Shown here piece after piece: positions 7,101 to 13,597 of a DNA stretch of 52,135 nt (positions within the stretch are counted from its first letter, which is position 1; each line of letters starts with the position of its first letter). The notes under the pieces were generated by a model. The model was not told where the DNA came from. It did not search any database and saw nothing but the letters and a program-made list of their open reading frames with translations. The position numbers were made by a program, and so were the translations under genes. The stretch lies in NCBI GenBank assembly GCA_947471985.1, contig CANIZL010000043.1, forward strand, positions 1 through 52,135, read 5' to 3'. Source of the stretch: Verrucomicrobiota bacterium. Lineage in GTDB: Bacteria > Verrucomicrobiota > Verrucomicrobiia > Limisphaerales > UBA9464.

Positions 7101-9957
7101 CACCGTACCAGTGCATCGACGCATCCAGTTCATACCGCGCTCCGGTGGCCGTATCGCCTGAGAGATACGCCGTTGCTGCCTGGTACTCACTGCCCGAAAG
7201 TTCATCATCGAGCCATTCCTCCAGCGATTCGCCGGCCGTCGTATAGGTGGAGAAGATTTCGCGGAGATATAAACCTTGGGTTGCCGTGATGCCCCGCAGT
7301 GCCGACATCAGCCCCTCTTCGCTCGTGCCAGCACCGCGCATCGCCTGAAAGGCCCGATTGGAGCGATCATCCAGATCCTCGATCGTCGCCTCTCCCGCCG
7401 TGGTCAACTGGGGATCGAGGATTGTGGGCAGATCCGTTACCTGCTGTTCCAAACCGGCGACATACTCGTCCACCTGTCCGAATACCTGCGTTTCCGTTTC
7501 GGTATACAACGTGCCGAGTTCGGTGTTCACCTGAGCCAGGTAGGCGCCCAGGGTTTTGGCGATCGGCGCCACGTAGGATTGAGCGGCGCTGATGACACTG
7601 TCGATCACCGACTTCAGTCCATTGGCGAACGATTTCGAGGCGCCGCGCAGCGATTCGGCCTGACTGGCGGCGCCACTCTCGGTCTCGGTCCCGGTCTTGG
7701 TCTGCAGGCCCCGGGCCCCGTCGTACCGCTGGGCAAATCCCTGGCGCAATTGCTCCACGGAGCGGTGCGCCGCGGCGTCCAGTTGCTGACGATGATCCCC
7801 GTGCAATTGCTCCAGCCGGGTGGCCGCCGTTTTGCCCAGGGGCTCCCATTGCTGCCACCGTACGAATGCATCGGGACGACGGAACGAATCGGTGAGTCGA
7901 TCCACCTCGTGCTGGTACGAACCCAACAATGCGGCGAGACCGGCATCGGCCGCCGCGGCCACCGAAGTGTGGGCAACCTGGATATCTGCCTCGAGCTGTC
8001 GATTACTCCGCTCCAATTCCGCAAGCGCCTTCTTTTCTTCGTGATCGATGGTGGCCAGTGCCTGCTGCCGCATGCGTTGGATGTTGCCCCGGGCCTCGAG
8101 ATGCTGGGAATGGAGCCGGCCCGCCGCCGACACCGCCGCCTGCTGAACGGCATTCTCGCCGTGGGCGCCGATATTCTGCACGTGCTGACTCAGGGGTTGC
8201 AGCAGATTGACAACGATCTGATTGAAAGTGGGAATCTGAGTTCCCAGCGCGTCGTAGAATTGAACTCCCCCTTGCTCGACATCCGTGGCCGCTTGTTGCG
8301 CCAAGGGCGGCGCGGCTTTGGCTTTGGATTCAACGATTACCTGCTCCCGCGCCGGACCGGAGGCGCGATTGAGTTGGGTCGCCAGAGTGGTGCCGGCCGT
8401 GACCAGGGCGGTGGCATTGGTGGAGGCACCGGTACTCACCTCTCCCTGTGCGCTGCCCATCAGCGTGGCAAACGGGCGTTGCGCGCTCGCGGTCAAGCGG
8501 GTGAGATCCTGGCCCGCCCGGGTATGATTCGCCACGACCTGACGCTTTAATGCCGACGCCGTTCCCCAAAGACTGCGTCGGGTCGCGACAGTATCCGCTT
8601 CAATTTCATCCAGGGAAATCCGGGCCGACATTTCGACCGTTGCCCGGGCGGCCTGGCACGCGGCGGAAGTGGCCTGGCGAAGGCTGCCAAATAGTGATTC
8701 CCGAACGGCCTGCTCACTGGCAAACGTGGATCGTGCCTCTTCCACCAAGGTTTCCACCGAATCGATGGTGCTCTGCCGCCGCCGTTCGGCGTGATGGGCC
8801 AGGTCGGTCAGTCGTTCGGAAATTTTTGTGTAATGCCGGACCGAGGGCATGCCCGTCTCCCGGGTGATCGCGGATTCAGTCCGGGCATCCAGTTTGGGAA
8901 CTATGGGCAGGCTGGGAGTTCGGAACGTGGGGACCGAGGGCCGATGCCGTTCAGCCGCGTTGGCATGAACCTCGGCCAGGGACGGCATTTCGAAGCTCGG
9001 TACCGTTGCCGCGGAGATTTCGACCGGAGTGTTCCCGTTTTCCCGGCGGCTCCCGCCCTCCCGGCTGGGTGATCCTCCGGGCCCTGTTTGGGGGTTGCTT
9101 GACCCCGTGCCAGGCGCGCCGGCCGGCCCGGTGACCGTTGGGCCGCCTGGGGCACTGCTCGAAGGGGGTTCGGCGGAAGGGCTCGAGTTGGGAACACCCG
9201 AATTTGGGTCAGGGGAAGCCGCCGGGTCCAACGTCGAAGTCGGAGCAACCGGTGACACTGGATTCAGGGCAGACGAATCGCCAGGAAGGCGTGCAATGGA
9301 CTGGAGCGCCGCTCCGGGGTCCGCCGACGTACGCCAGTCGATCGATGAGTTTTCACCCGCAAATCCTGAAGCGTCCGTTTCCGGAGCCGAACAGACAGCC
9401 TCGGCGCGGCCCGCCGAAGGGCGTCGATCCGGTCGGGCCGCCGCGGAAGTTGCGCGGCCATCCGTAGCGGATCCCGCTGCGGGTGCCGTCGCGGGAGGGG
9501 CGGTTCCCCCGGTTCGCGAGCCATCAGGGGGCCGGGTTCGACCCGGTCGAGCTCGGGGCAAATTGGCATCGGGAAAAAAGTTGGGAACTTCCGAAGGTTT
9601 CCTGGGTGGCCGCCGCCGCGGAGGGCGAGCGGGCACGCTTTGATTCAGCTCCGGCGCGAAACAACAATTGGGTTCTGCCGCCAGGGAAAAGGCGGGGGTG
9701 TAATTCAGGGGGGCTGCGGAGGACCTGGACGCGTCCGGCGTCGACATCATCGGCCTCGGCTGCGGGCGTACAACGCCACTGCTCCTGAGGGTTGTGGAAG
9801 CGAAGCGAGGGGTTCCGGAGGTGGCGCCTGTACGGTACTCGACACTCGCTGCGTTCGGCGCTCCAGTGGGCGTGCTGGAGGCCCGATCACCCGACCGTCG
9901 CCGGGGGGTCGGGGTGGCGGAGTGGGACGAAGCCGTACTGGAAGCGGAGTGGCCCAT
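1138..9957 (-). CDS. Giant eCIS-associated polymorphic toxin, 2939 aa, with C-terminal REase-like domain
   Basis: The gene starts 10 nt after the AAA+ ATPase stop, so it is the last large gene of the injection-system operon. Visible layout: residues 1-330 Pro/Ser/Arg-rich and probably disordered; 335-860 long amphipathic helices; annexin-like repeats at about 865-940 (GAGTSEEG) and 1220-1290 (GAGTNEAL), with a weaker one near 1016-1045; a hydrophobic Ala/Gly stretch at 1390-1440, then Gly-rich sequence to about 1590; two related modules at about 1757-1990 and 2269-2504, each holding HELxEI (H1878 and H2385); an FEFHHLL segment near 2104; a coiled coil at about 2190-2265; and a C-terminal segment with PD (D2837), EAK (E2852, K2854) and then QGTQDY, the order expected of a PD-(D/E)xK nuclease. 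No secretion signal is seen. The size, modular build and following immunity-like gene mark it as a polymorphic toxin, probably delivered by or mounted on the particle. The nuclease call is inferred from the motif alone. Confidence 0.85.
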   Translation of the reverse strand: MGHSASSTASSHSATPTPRRRSGDRASSTPTGAPNAASVEYRTGATSGTPRFASTTLRSSGVVRPQPRPMMSTPDASRSSAAPLNYTPAFSLAAEPNCCFAPELNQSVPARPPRRRPPRKPSEVPNFFPDANLPRARPGRTRPPDGSRTGGTAPPATAPAAGSATDGRATSAAARPDRRPSAGRAEAVCSAPETDASGFAGENSSIDWRTSADPGAALQSIARLPGDSSALNPVSPVAPTSTLDPAASPDPNSGVPNSSPSAEPPSSSAPGGPTVTGPAGAPGTGSSNPQTGPGGSPSREGGSRRENGNTPVEISAATVPSFEMPSLAEVHANAAERHRPSVPTFRTPSLPIVPKLDARTESAITRETGMPSVRHYTKISERLTDLAHHAERRRQSTIDSVETLVEEARSTFASEQAVRESLFGSLRQATSAACQAARATVEMSARISLDEIEADTVATRRSLWGTASALKRQVVANHTRAGQDLTRLTASAQRPFATLMGSAQGEVSTGASTNATALVTAGTTLATQLNRASGPAREQVIVESKAKAAPPLAQQAATDVEQGGVQFYDALGTQIPTFNQIVVNLLQPLSQHVQNIGAHGENAVQQAAVSAAGRLHSQHLEARGNIQRMRQQALATIDHEEKKALAELERSNRQLEADIQVAHTSVAAAADAGLAALLGSYQHEVDRLTDSFRRPDAFVRWQQWEPLGKTAATRLEQLHGDHRQQLDAAAHRSVEQLRQGFAQRYDGARGLQTKTGTETESGAASQAESLRGASKSFANGLKSVIDSVISAAQSYVAPIAKTLGAYLAQVNTELGTLYTETETQVFGQVDEYVAGLEQQVTDLPTILDPQLTTAGEATIEDLDDRSNRAFQAMRGAGTSEEGLMSALRGITATQGLYLREIFSTYTTAGESLEEWLDDELSGSEYQAATAYLSGDTATGARYELDASMHWYGDDESRIENVLRSLSPEDRAAMQNQPGWASTLADLRSNLDGTDLQVTEALLAGNRHRADAYRLRDRINEARYSGDNDQLHTLLSGIPADDLARVQQEFSHIQGAVNLDQGETIEPERAADLFVSFATRPVEVIRSDGDGGARTETLEITGANRALAEDLARHGGQSAQARVSRLAVELQRDGGPNLENLETALNDPRLRSPDPQEVAQAQADRQMLMEQFAFRFGGDAVNNSAGAAPYVQGRIRQAFGDSELGQQYGLSLLRDGRPDPVVSLRYAVQGAGTNEALIRRSLQGLSREEIANIRTRYREEYQVELDDDLGTFGHGGTFTELSGDERHEVEILLMGTPRNDRERMEVARMNRDYQANETGVLGRGLMSGSIEDRAMGRNYRRMEAMVDSLGPEAFDTDGNFRGDQSQFRQVTRQVNFSAQNYGAQVDRMANYATTAIAIIGAVVAAVLTGGAATPLLAAAIAAGTGLTSMAANYALKGGRYGWEQAATDLGMTAVQAGTAGFGAYLGGLSRAGQLAGNPLVDAALIGGSTSFLNAAGQTALTDGTWDRGIGAGFGRMGSQGFRAGLGGAAGGLVSARFNLSGAGQRLTNSTGFLARGAGTALASGMGGFVGHGAELAVDRATGKYHGDIDDAFFEMAEAGGQAGMQGFFEGMGEALHVRRSLSRLTELTERLRATTDPNERARLQKQAEHLARHLNGALGLSDEGTAADGRRAFAERALRSSRDAQAILNEFIPPHVRTPAEAPPNPNAPPPHGTDPQTHARTAETETTPARPTATESETHRPPPTELEPGTKPPRDLDEGTAAAVRDSDFHGQSTSPGSSDAATSRTLKGAVRRLLGAASGEFGNVHLVDSSDATHLVVKAANGQDVAVHVRLSDTPLPADSDGLSPVASFTRNATTGEYTIVISPGAQARHVERALAHELAEIRSGHGRGSTPDVLVSGGRPPLPGSEPPTLSPHDAGRLAELGVIARQLETARTPADQARLRSDADQLLQDLGLAGGTEASAARRVLVHAELGNNPAAQALLVDTLLPHTGSAAALREVAERRGIAPGGGNVDEQMQQLPGEPTLERRRGESRRVGDRSEVHPRVQDSLRAEAREEFGRMMQEALLDPSKHTPATQRTLEYLTPDQVEHVVATGRMPAGFEFHHLLTVADFPELAHRGDVGVSLPSEVHDQAGHGGSSRRPVEAGTFVEPEAEGAPPFHEDPEARKGHRPRHAEIADGARSTGDVDRDILIDQQAQLERLNQNARRLTEELQRLTARAAEASGRGAPNRRLEDLVAQRGQQLEVLQRQIEVQRAAVEAVSQAIANGGEQGTAAAIPGSRFRGDLHPTPRADALPEAHAAARQLAGEKGWLGDIARLPDPANPNQLVVRAANGGREVPVEIRVVDSLPPEDGLVPVARFDQEGDRFIVRVSARAPEGAVIRGLGHELGEISRLPKLNEGIPGAAPHGPAARTDLPEAVLRPRGFGSESLPARARPELTPHDHGRLTELRVLAHQLEAAQGDPARVAVLRDEVHRLLASLGVIDETAPAQRRLKEVQRHLGEGPARTLVDTEAAAARDNPFLRIPPTDAVGYLDHLLDRLTHARAIGRDDLVRATLELARASAKLHDGGKVLFVGLDGAVDQHNRPTGIAYHVGAVANVAAGGGRRASLLLELMEFTITNRARPIDTDPARIDPQRLEAVRRRLGDRARFRDWDDYVSDYFDGARWRAEPAQLEMLFRHWADGEYFTRGKRSQAVWGSLNSEARAPDVSAPPQIPEPGRPTYRLSAPDDNASVARHSPVIQTVDGPKTFDSIESLQMARRAALDERESLQGPNGLIAKTQDPDVRERLRARLRDLQGRDIPRLTEALGEAAARRFARERFGMADPDLAMPRKGNDVPDLMFRDPATGRLVIVEAKGGEATLGNRLSADGTLLVQQGTQDYLRSLAAAMKRHPETLSLGLELEAALVHPGSIDYFVIRQPVPTDSNDSLPLPNIGRFPLDK

Positions 9958-9967
9958 CGTTCACGGC

Positions 9968-12028
9968 CTATGTGGGAGGAACCTGCCACCCTCCGGGCAG
10001 CTGGCGTCCAATTTTGCCGTATTCACTCGCCAGGCCGGCGAGACAGTCGGCGAGACGGATTTTTCGGGATCGGCCGGCGTGCAATGCCGCAGTCAATACC
10101 GCGTTGCGAATGTGACCACCCGCCAGATCCGACTGCGCCGCCAATTGATTCAATTCCGCCACCGTCAGATCCGACGCCTCGCCACCCAGGTGCGCCTGCC
10201 ACAGCGCCCGTCGTTCCTCGGGAGTGGGTAAGGTAAACTCCAACACCACATCCAGTCGTCGGGCGAAGGCCGCATCAAAACGGGCCTTGCTGTTGCTCGT
10301 CAAAACCACCAACCCCTCGTACGTCTCCAGTCGTTGCAACAGATAATTGGTCTGCGCGTTGGCGAAACGATCGTTGCTGTCGCGAATTTCCGTGCGCTTT
10401 CCAAAAAGTGAATCGGCTTCGTCAAAGAGCAGAATGACTTCCGCCTGTTCCGCCCGCGCCAGGAGTCGGGCAAGGTTTTTCTCCGTCTCGCCGATGTATT
10501 TGCTGGTCACATTGGCCAGATCCACCCGGTACAACGGCAGTTGCAGTTGAGTCGCCAGCCAACCCGCCGCCAGCGTCTTGCCGCAGCCGCTGGGGCCGAC
10601 AAACAACGCCCGTACTCCGGGCCGGTAGCGAACCTGCGCGGAGGCTCCGAGTTGATCCGCCAGTCGATCCCGGGCCCGACAGCGTTCGATCAAGAGGCGC
10701 ATTTCCCGGCGCAAAGGATCGGGCACCACCAATGCGGCATCCGGTACCGCCACGCGAATCGGCTCGGCCAAGGTCTCCAAGCCATCATTGGACCACGCCG
10801 CGGCCGCGATGTCGGCCGCCGTCGGAGTCGTGCGCGAGTGCAAAGACGCCTCGCGCCGCGCCATCGCCCCCAGCTGCGCGATGCGTCCCGCGCCGTGGCG
10901 ATGCTGAGCGCCTAGTTCCTGCGAGAGTTGGGCCGAGGCGGGATCCGTGTCCGGGGGCGCATCACTCGCCGTCGGATCGCTCTGCAGGGATTCGCGCCAA
11001 AGCTGCGTCCGTTCCGCTGCACCCGGAATGCCCAACGTCCACACCACCGGGGAGGATCTTTCGAATTCCACCGAACCGTCGGTCCCGGCCAGGGCGATCA
11101 AGGGGCCGGTATATCCCGGCAAGGGGGCCAGTCGACGCCGTTCGCCGGGCGCCAGTTCGCAGGGGAAAACCGGCAGCAGGCGTCGCAGCGTCAGCCAGAC
11201 ACCCAGGCCGGTGATCCGATCCGTTTCAATGAACGCCGCGGTTTGTTCCAGGCCCTCGGCCAGTTCGTTGGCCGCCGTTCGCGCTTCCAAATCACAATCA
11301 CTGCGAATCAACAACCCGCCCGATGCTTGAGCGGCCAGCGTCCGGGCGTGCGCCAGTGCGAGGGCGCTCATGGACGGCGGCAGGCGAAAGTGGGTATCCA
11401 ACACTGACGCCCGGCCCAAGCGAATCCCGGGCCATTGGCTGGGTTGTCCGCTCAGAGCCAGGGCGATGGGGAGCGGCGAAAGCAGGCTTCTTTCCGGGAG
11501 CGGCGCGGCCTCGTTGACCCAGACGAGCAGGCCGCACTTGCCCGCGGGACCGTCCACCAGGTCCGCCACGAGGCGGTCGGGATGGGCAATTTCCGGATCG
11601 TTGGCGAAGATCGATTGGAGCAAACCGACGGTGGGTCGGGCGCCTCCGATGGGCGCTTGCAGGCGGGCGAGCAGGCGGCCCAGCAAGAGATCCTTCTCCA
11701 CGCCCATCGCCAGGGCCACCGCCAGAATCTCGATGGGCGAAAGGCGCAATTGCCGGCCAACCGTGCCGAAAATTTGATCACCCGGATGGGGGCGATCGAT
11801 GGCGGATTGCAGGACAAGGCTCCACGAATCCACCGTGCCCACCGCTTCGCGCCAGCGGTGCAATTGTTGGGATTCCGGCCCGAGGCTGCCGACTTCCAGG
11901 GCGCCGGCGGCATGGGCGACCGCGGACAGGGCCAACTCCCGCAACGTGGGCGGCTCGTGCGTATAAAACGGCTCATCCTCAACGCCAACACTCGCATCCG
12001 GCGGCGGAAATACAGAGGCGCGGTTCAT
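9968..12028 (-). CDS. eCIS AAA+ ATPase (Afp15-like)
   Basis: This 686-aa protein has an N-terminal region of about 430 residues with no motif I recognise, followed by one AAA+ module. Walker A is GPSGCGKT (K484), Walker B is ILLFDEADSLFG (D536, E537), sensor 1 is LTSNSK, and an arginine-finger-like FARRLD follows. A Pro/Ala-rich linker sits between the two halves. I chose the ATG at 12028, 19 nt after the preceding stop, because an upstream ATG at 12106 would overlap the 512-aa gene by 59 nt and adds sequence unlike the family. In Afp/PVC clusters an ATPase of this type is nearly always present and is thought to act in assembly or cargo handling; it is not the ClpV sheath recycler of type VI secretion. 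It lies directly upstream of the giant toxin, which fits a role in loading. Expected location is the cytoplasm. Confidence 0.93.
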   Translation of the reverse strand: MNRASVFPPPDASVGVEDEPFYTHEPPTLRELALSAVAHAAGALEVGSLGPESQQLHRWREAVGTVDSWSLVLQSAIDRPHPGDQIFGTVGRQLRLSPIEILAVALAMGVEKDLLLGRLLARLQAPIGGARPTVGLLQSIFANDPEIAHPDRLVADLVDGPAGKCGLLVWVNEAAPLPERSLLSPLPIALALSGQPSQWPGIRLGRASVLDTHFRLPPSMSALALAHARTLAAQASGGLLIRSDCDLEARTAANELAEGLEQTAAFIETDRITGLGVWLTLRRLLPVFPCELAPGERRRLAPLPGYTGPLIALAGTDGSVEFERSSPVVWTLGIPGAAERTQLWRESLQSDPTASDAPPDTDPASAQLSQELGAQHRHGAGRIAQLGAMARREASLHSRTTPTAADIAAAAWSNDGLETLAEPIRVAVPDAALVVPDPLRREMRLLIERCRARDRLADQLGASAQVRYRPGVRALFVGPSGCGKTLAAGWLATQLQLPLYRVDLANVTSKYIGETEKNLARLLARAEQAEVILLFDEADSLFGKRTEIRDSNDRFANAQTNYLLQRLETYEGLVVLTSNSKARFDAAFARRLDVVLEFTLPTPEERRALWQAHLGGEASDLTVAELNQLAAQSDLAGGHIRNAVLTAALHAGRSRKIRLADCLAGLASEYGKIGRQLPGGWQVPPT

Positions 12029-12047
12029 GGGGGAAATCGGGGAGAGA

Positions 12048-13586
12048 TCAGTCGTAGTGAAACTGCACGACGCGTCCCAGCCACGGCACCCAGCCGGGAT
12101 CCACATCCAGCCCGGCGCGGCGGATCCTTATGTCCAGATCGCGCAGCGAGAAGAAAACATCCAGGTGAGTCTCCGTTACCTGGACGTCGGCGCGACGCCG
12201 GACGAGCGATGCCAGACCGATGTGCGCGGCTCGCCGGCTCCAGCGACGCATCAGGACTAGCCAGAAGTTCACGACCCCGTCAGGCTCAGTTCGAAGCGGC
12301 GTTTCGCGAAGCAACCGTTGCGCAATCGCGCTACAGGACGCGGTGACTCGGGGTAGGTCGAAGGGCCAAGGCGTCGCGCACGGTTCAGGTAATCTGGCCG
12401 CCGAGTCCGCGGTTTCGGAAGTCGCCCAAGTGGCTCGTAGCGGATCGGAAATCGGCACTCGCAATCGCGTGGCCAGGCGTAGCAGGATCTGGGCTCCCAA
12501 GGCCGGTTCGCCCAGGTCGGGATTTCGTCGGAGGAATTCTGGAAACCCCAGTTCGTTGAGAATGCGAATGGCAAAAAGCAGGCCGCCGGCAATCGTGGTC
12601 TCGCGAGTGACGGAGGAGTCGACCGGCGGCAGTTCCGCCGGCTCAGCCGTGGCATCGACGTTCTCCGTTCGATCCAGCGTCCGTGGCAAATCGGCATTTG
12701 CCCGGGCGGCCAAATCCTCCGATGCCGGCGTTTGCGGCCGGACCGGAGACCCTTCGCCAAAGGGTTCCTGGGTCCGATGCCGGGCCACCGGATTTACGAA
12801 TGAACGTGGGCTCTGCTCCAGAGCCCACAGACTTCGGGCCGGCAAATCCGGATCCGCAGCCGCGCTGGGATCTGTGCCGGTGACGATCAACGCCGCCAAC
12901 CAGGCGCGACGCCGGCGCTCCGCGACCGGGACCCAATCCGCCCATTGGCGCCATCGGCTTCGCGCTCGTGGTGTTATTCCGGTGGGCCGTTGATCGATCG
13001 GCATTCGATCCGGGACTTCCGACCACTGACAGCGCGCCAGGAGAACCGCCGCTTCCGCCTCATTTACGGCGGCGAGGCAGGCCGCGTGAGCGCCGGCTCC
13101 TTCGGCGATCACCAAGAGTCGTGCGCCGACAATCGGTGCATTCTCCGCGAGCGCGGCCGCGTGCCACAGACAGCGCCACGCAGCGTTGCTCGTTGCTCCC
13201 GGTTGCCATTCGGGAATTGCTGCCCGCCAAAACCATTCCGCCGCGGCCTGGTTTCGCACCACGCGATGGGCCAGCGCGAGAATCGCCGCGGTGGCATTGG
13301 CAAAGACGACGGCGGTGCTGGATGGTCCCGCCACTTCAAACGGAATCGCAGTCAAAGACGCCCGCCGACACGCTTCCTCAACCCGCAACGCCACACCGGA
13401 GGCGGAGACATCCGCCGGGATGCGTCCCAGGTTCAAGCGCCGAATCAGCACCAAGCGATTGTCCTCGGCGCTGGGTAGCGACGCGGTGTTCAATGCATCG
13501 GTCACCCGCGGCGTCATCCGCTGAAGCGCCGAGGACGATTCGCCTCGCAAGTGCAGTCGTCGGATGTGTCGGGAGGGAAGTCGCAT
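12048..13586 (-). CDS. Conserved eCIS-associated protein, 512 aa, unknown function
   Basis: I do not recognise a named domain. The N-terminal half is Ala- and Trp-containing and probably helical (residues about 80-230). The middle (about 250-350) is Pro/Ala-rich and looks flexible. The last 75 residues form the best defined part: a helix ending in HIGLASLVRR, then TETHLDVFFSLRDLDIRIRR, then a terminal block with GLD, DPGW, PWLG and a final FHY. That C-terminal block looks like a conserved signature and, as I recall, appears in hypothetical proteins next to the AAA+ ATPase in other injection-system clusters. The gene lies 11 nt after the 1403-aa gene and 19 nt before the ATPase. A role tied to the ATPase or to the particle end is inferred from position only. 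Confidence 0.8.
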   Translation of the reverse strand: MRLPSRHIRRLHLRGESSSALQRMTPRVTDALNTASLPSAEDNRLVLIRRLNLGRIPADVSASGVALRVEEACRRASLTAIPFEVAGPSSTAVVFANATAAILALAHRVVRNQAAAEWFWRAAIPEWQPGATSNAAWRCLWHAAALAENAPIVGARLLVIAEGAGAHAACLAAVNEAEAAVLLARCQWSEVPDRMPIDQRPTGITPRARSRWRQWADWVPVAERRRRAWLAALIVTGTDPSAAADPDLPARSLWALEQSPRSFVNPVARHRTQEPFGEGSPVRPQTPASEDLAARANADLPRTLDRTENVDATAEPAELPPVDSSVTRETTIAGGLLFAIRILNELGFPEFLRRNPDLGEPALGAQILLRLATRLRVPISDPLRATWATSETADSAARLPEPCATPWPFDLPRVTASCSAIAQRLLRETPLRTEPDGVVNFWLVLMRRWSRRAAHIGLASLVRRRADVQVTETHLDVFFSLRDLDIRIRRAGLDVDPGWVPWLGRVVQFHYD

Positions 13587-13597
13587 CGCGCAGAGGG

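Noticed and set aside
1138-9957. DUF4157 peptidase domain, frequent in eCIS effectors
   Set aside because: The HELxEI motifs are HExxE rather than HExxH and the surrounding DUF4157 pattern is missing.
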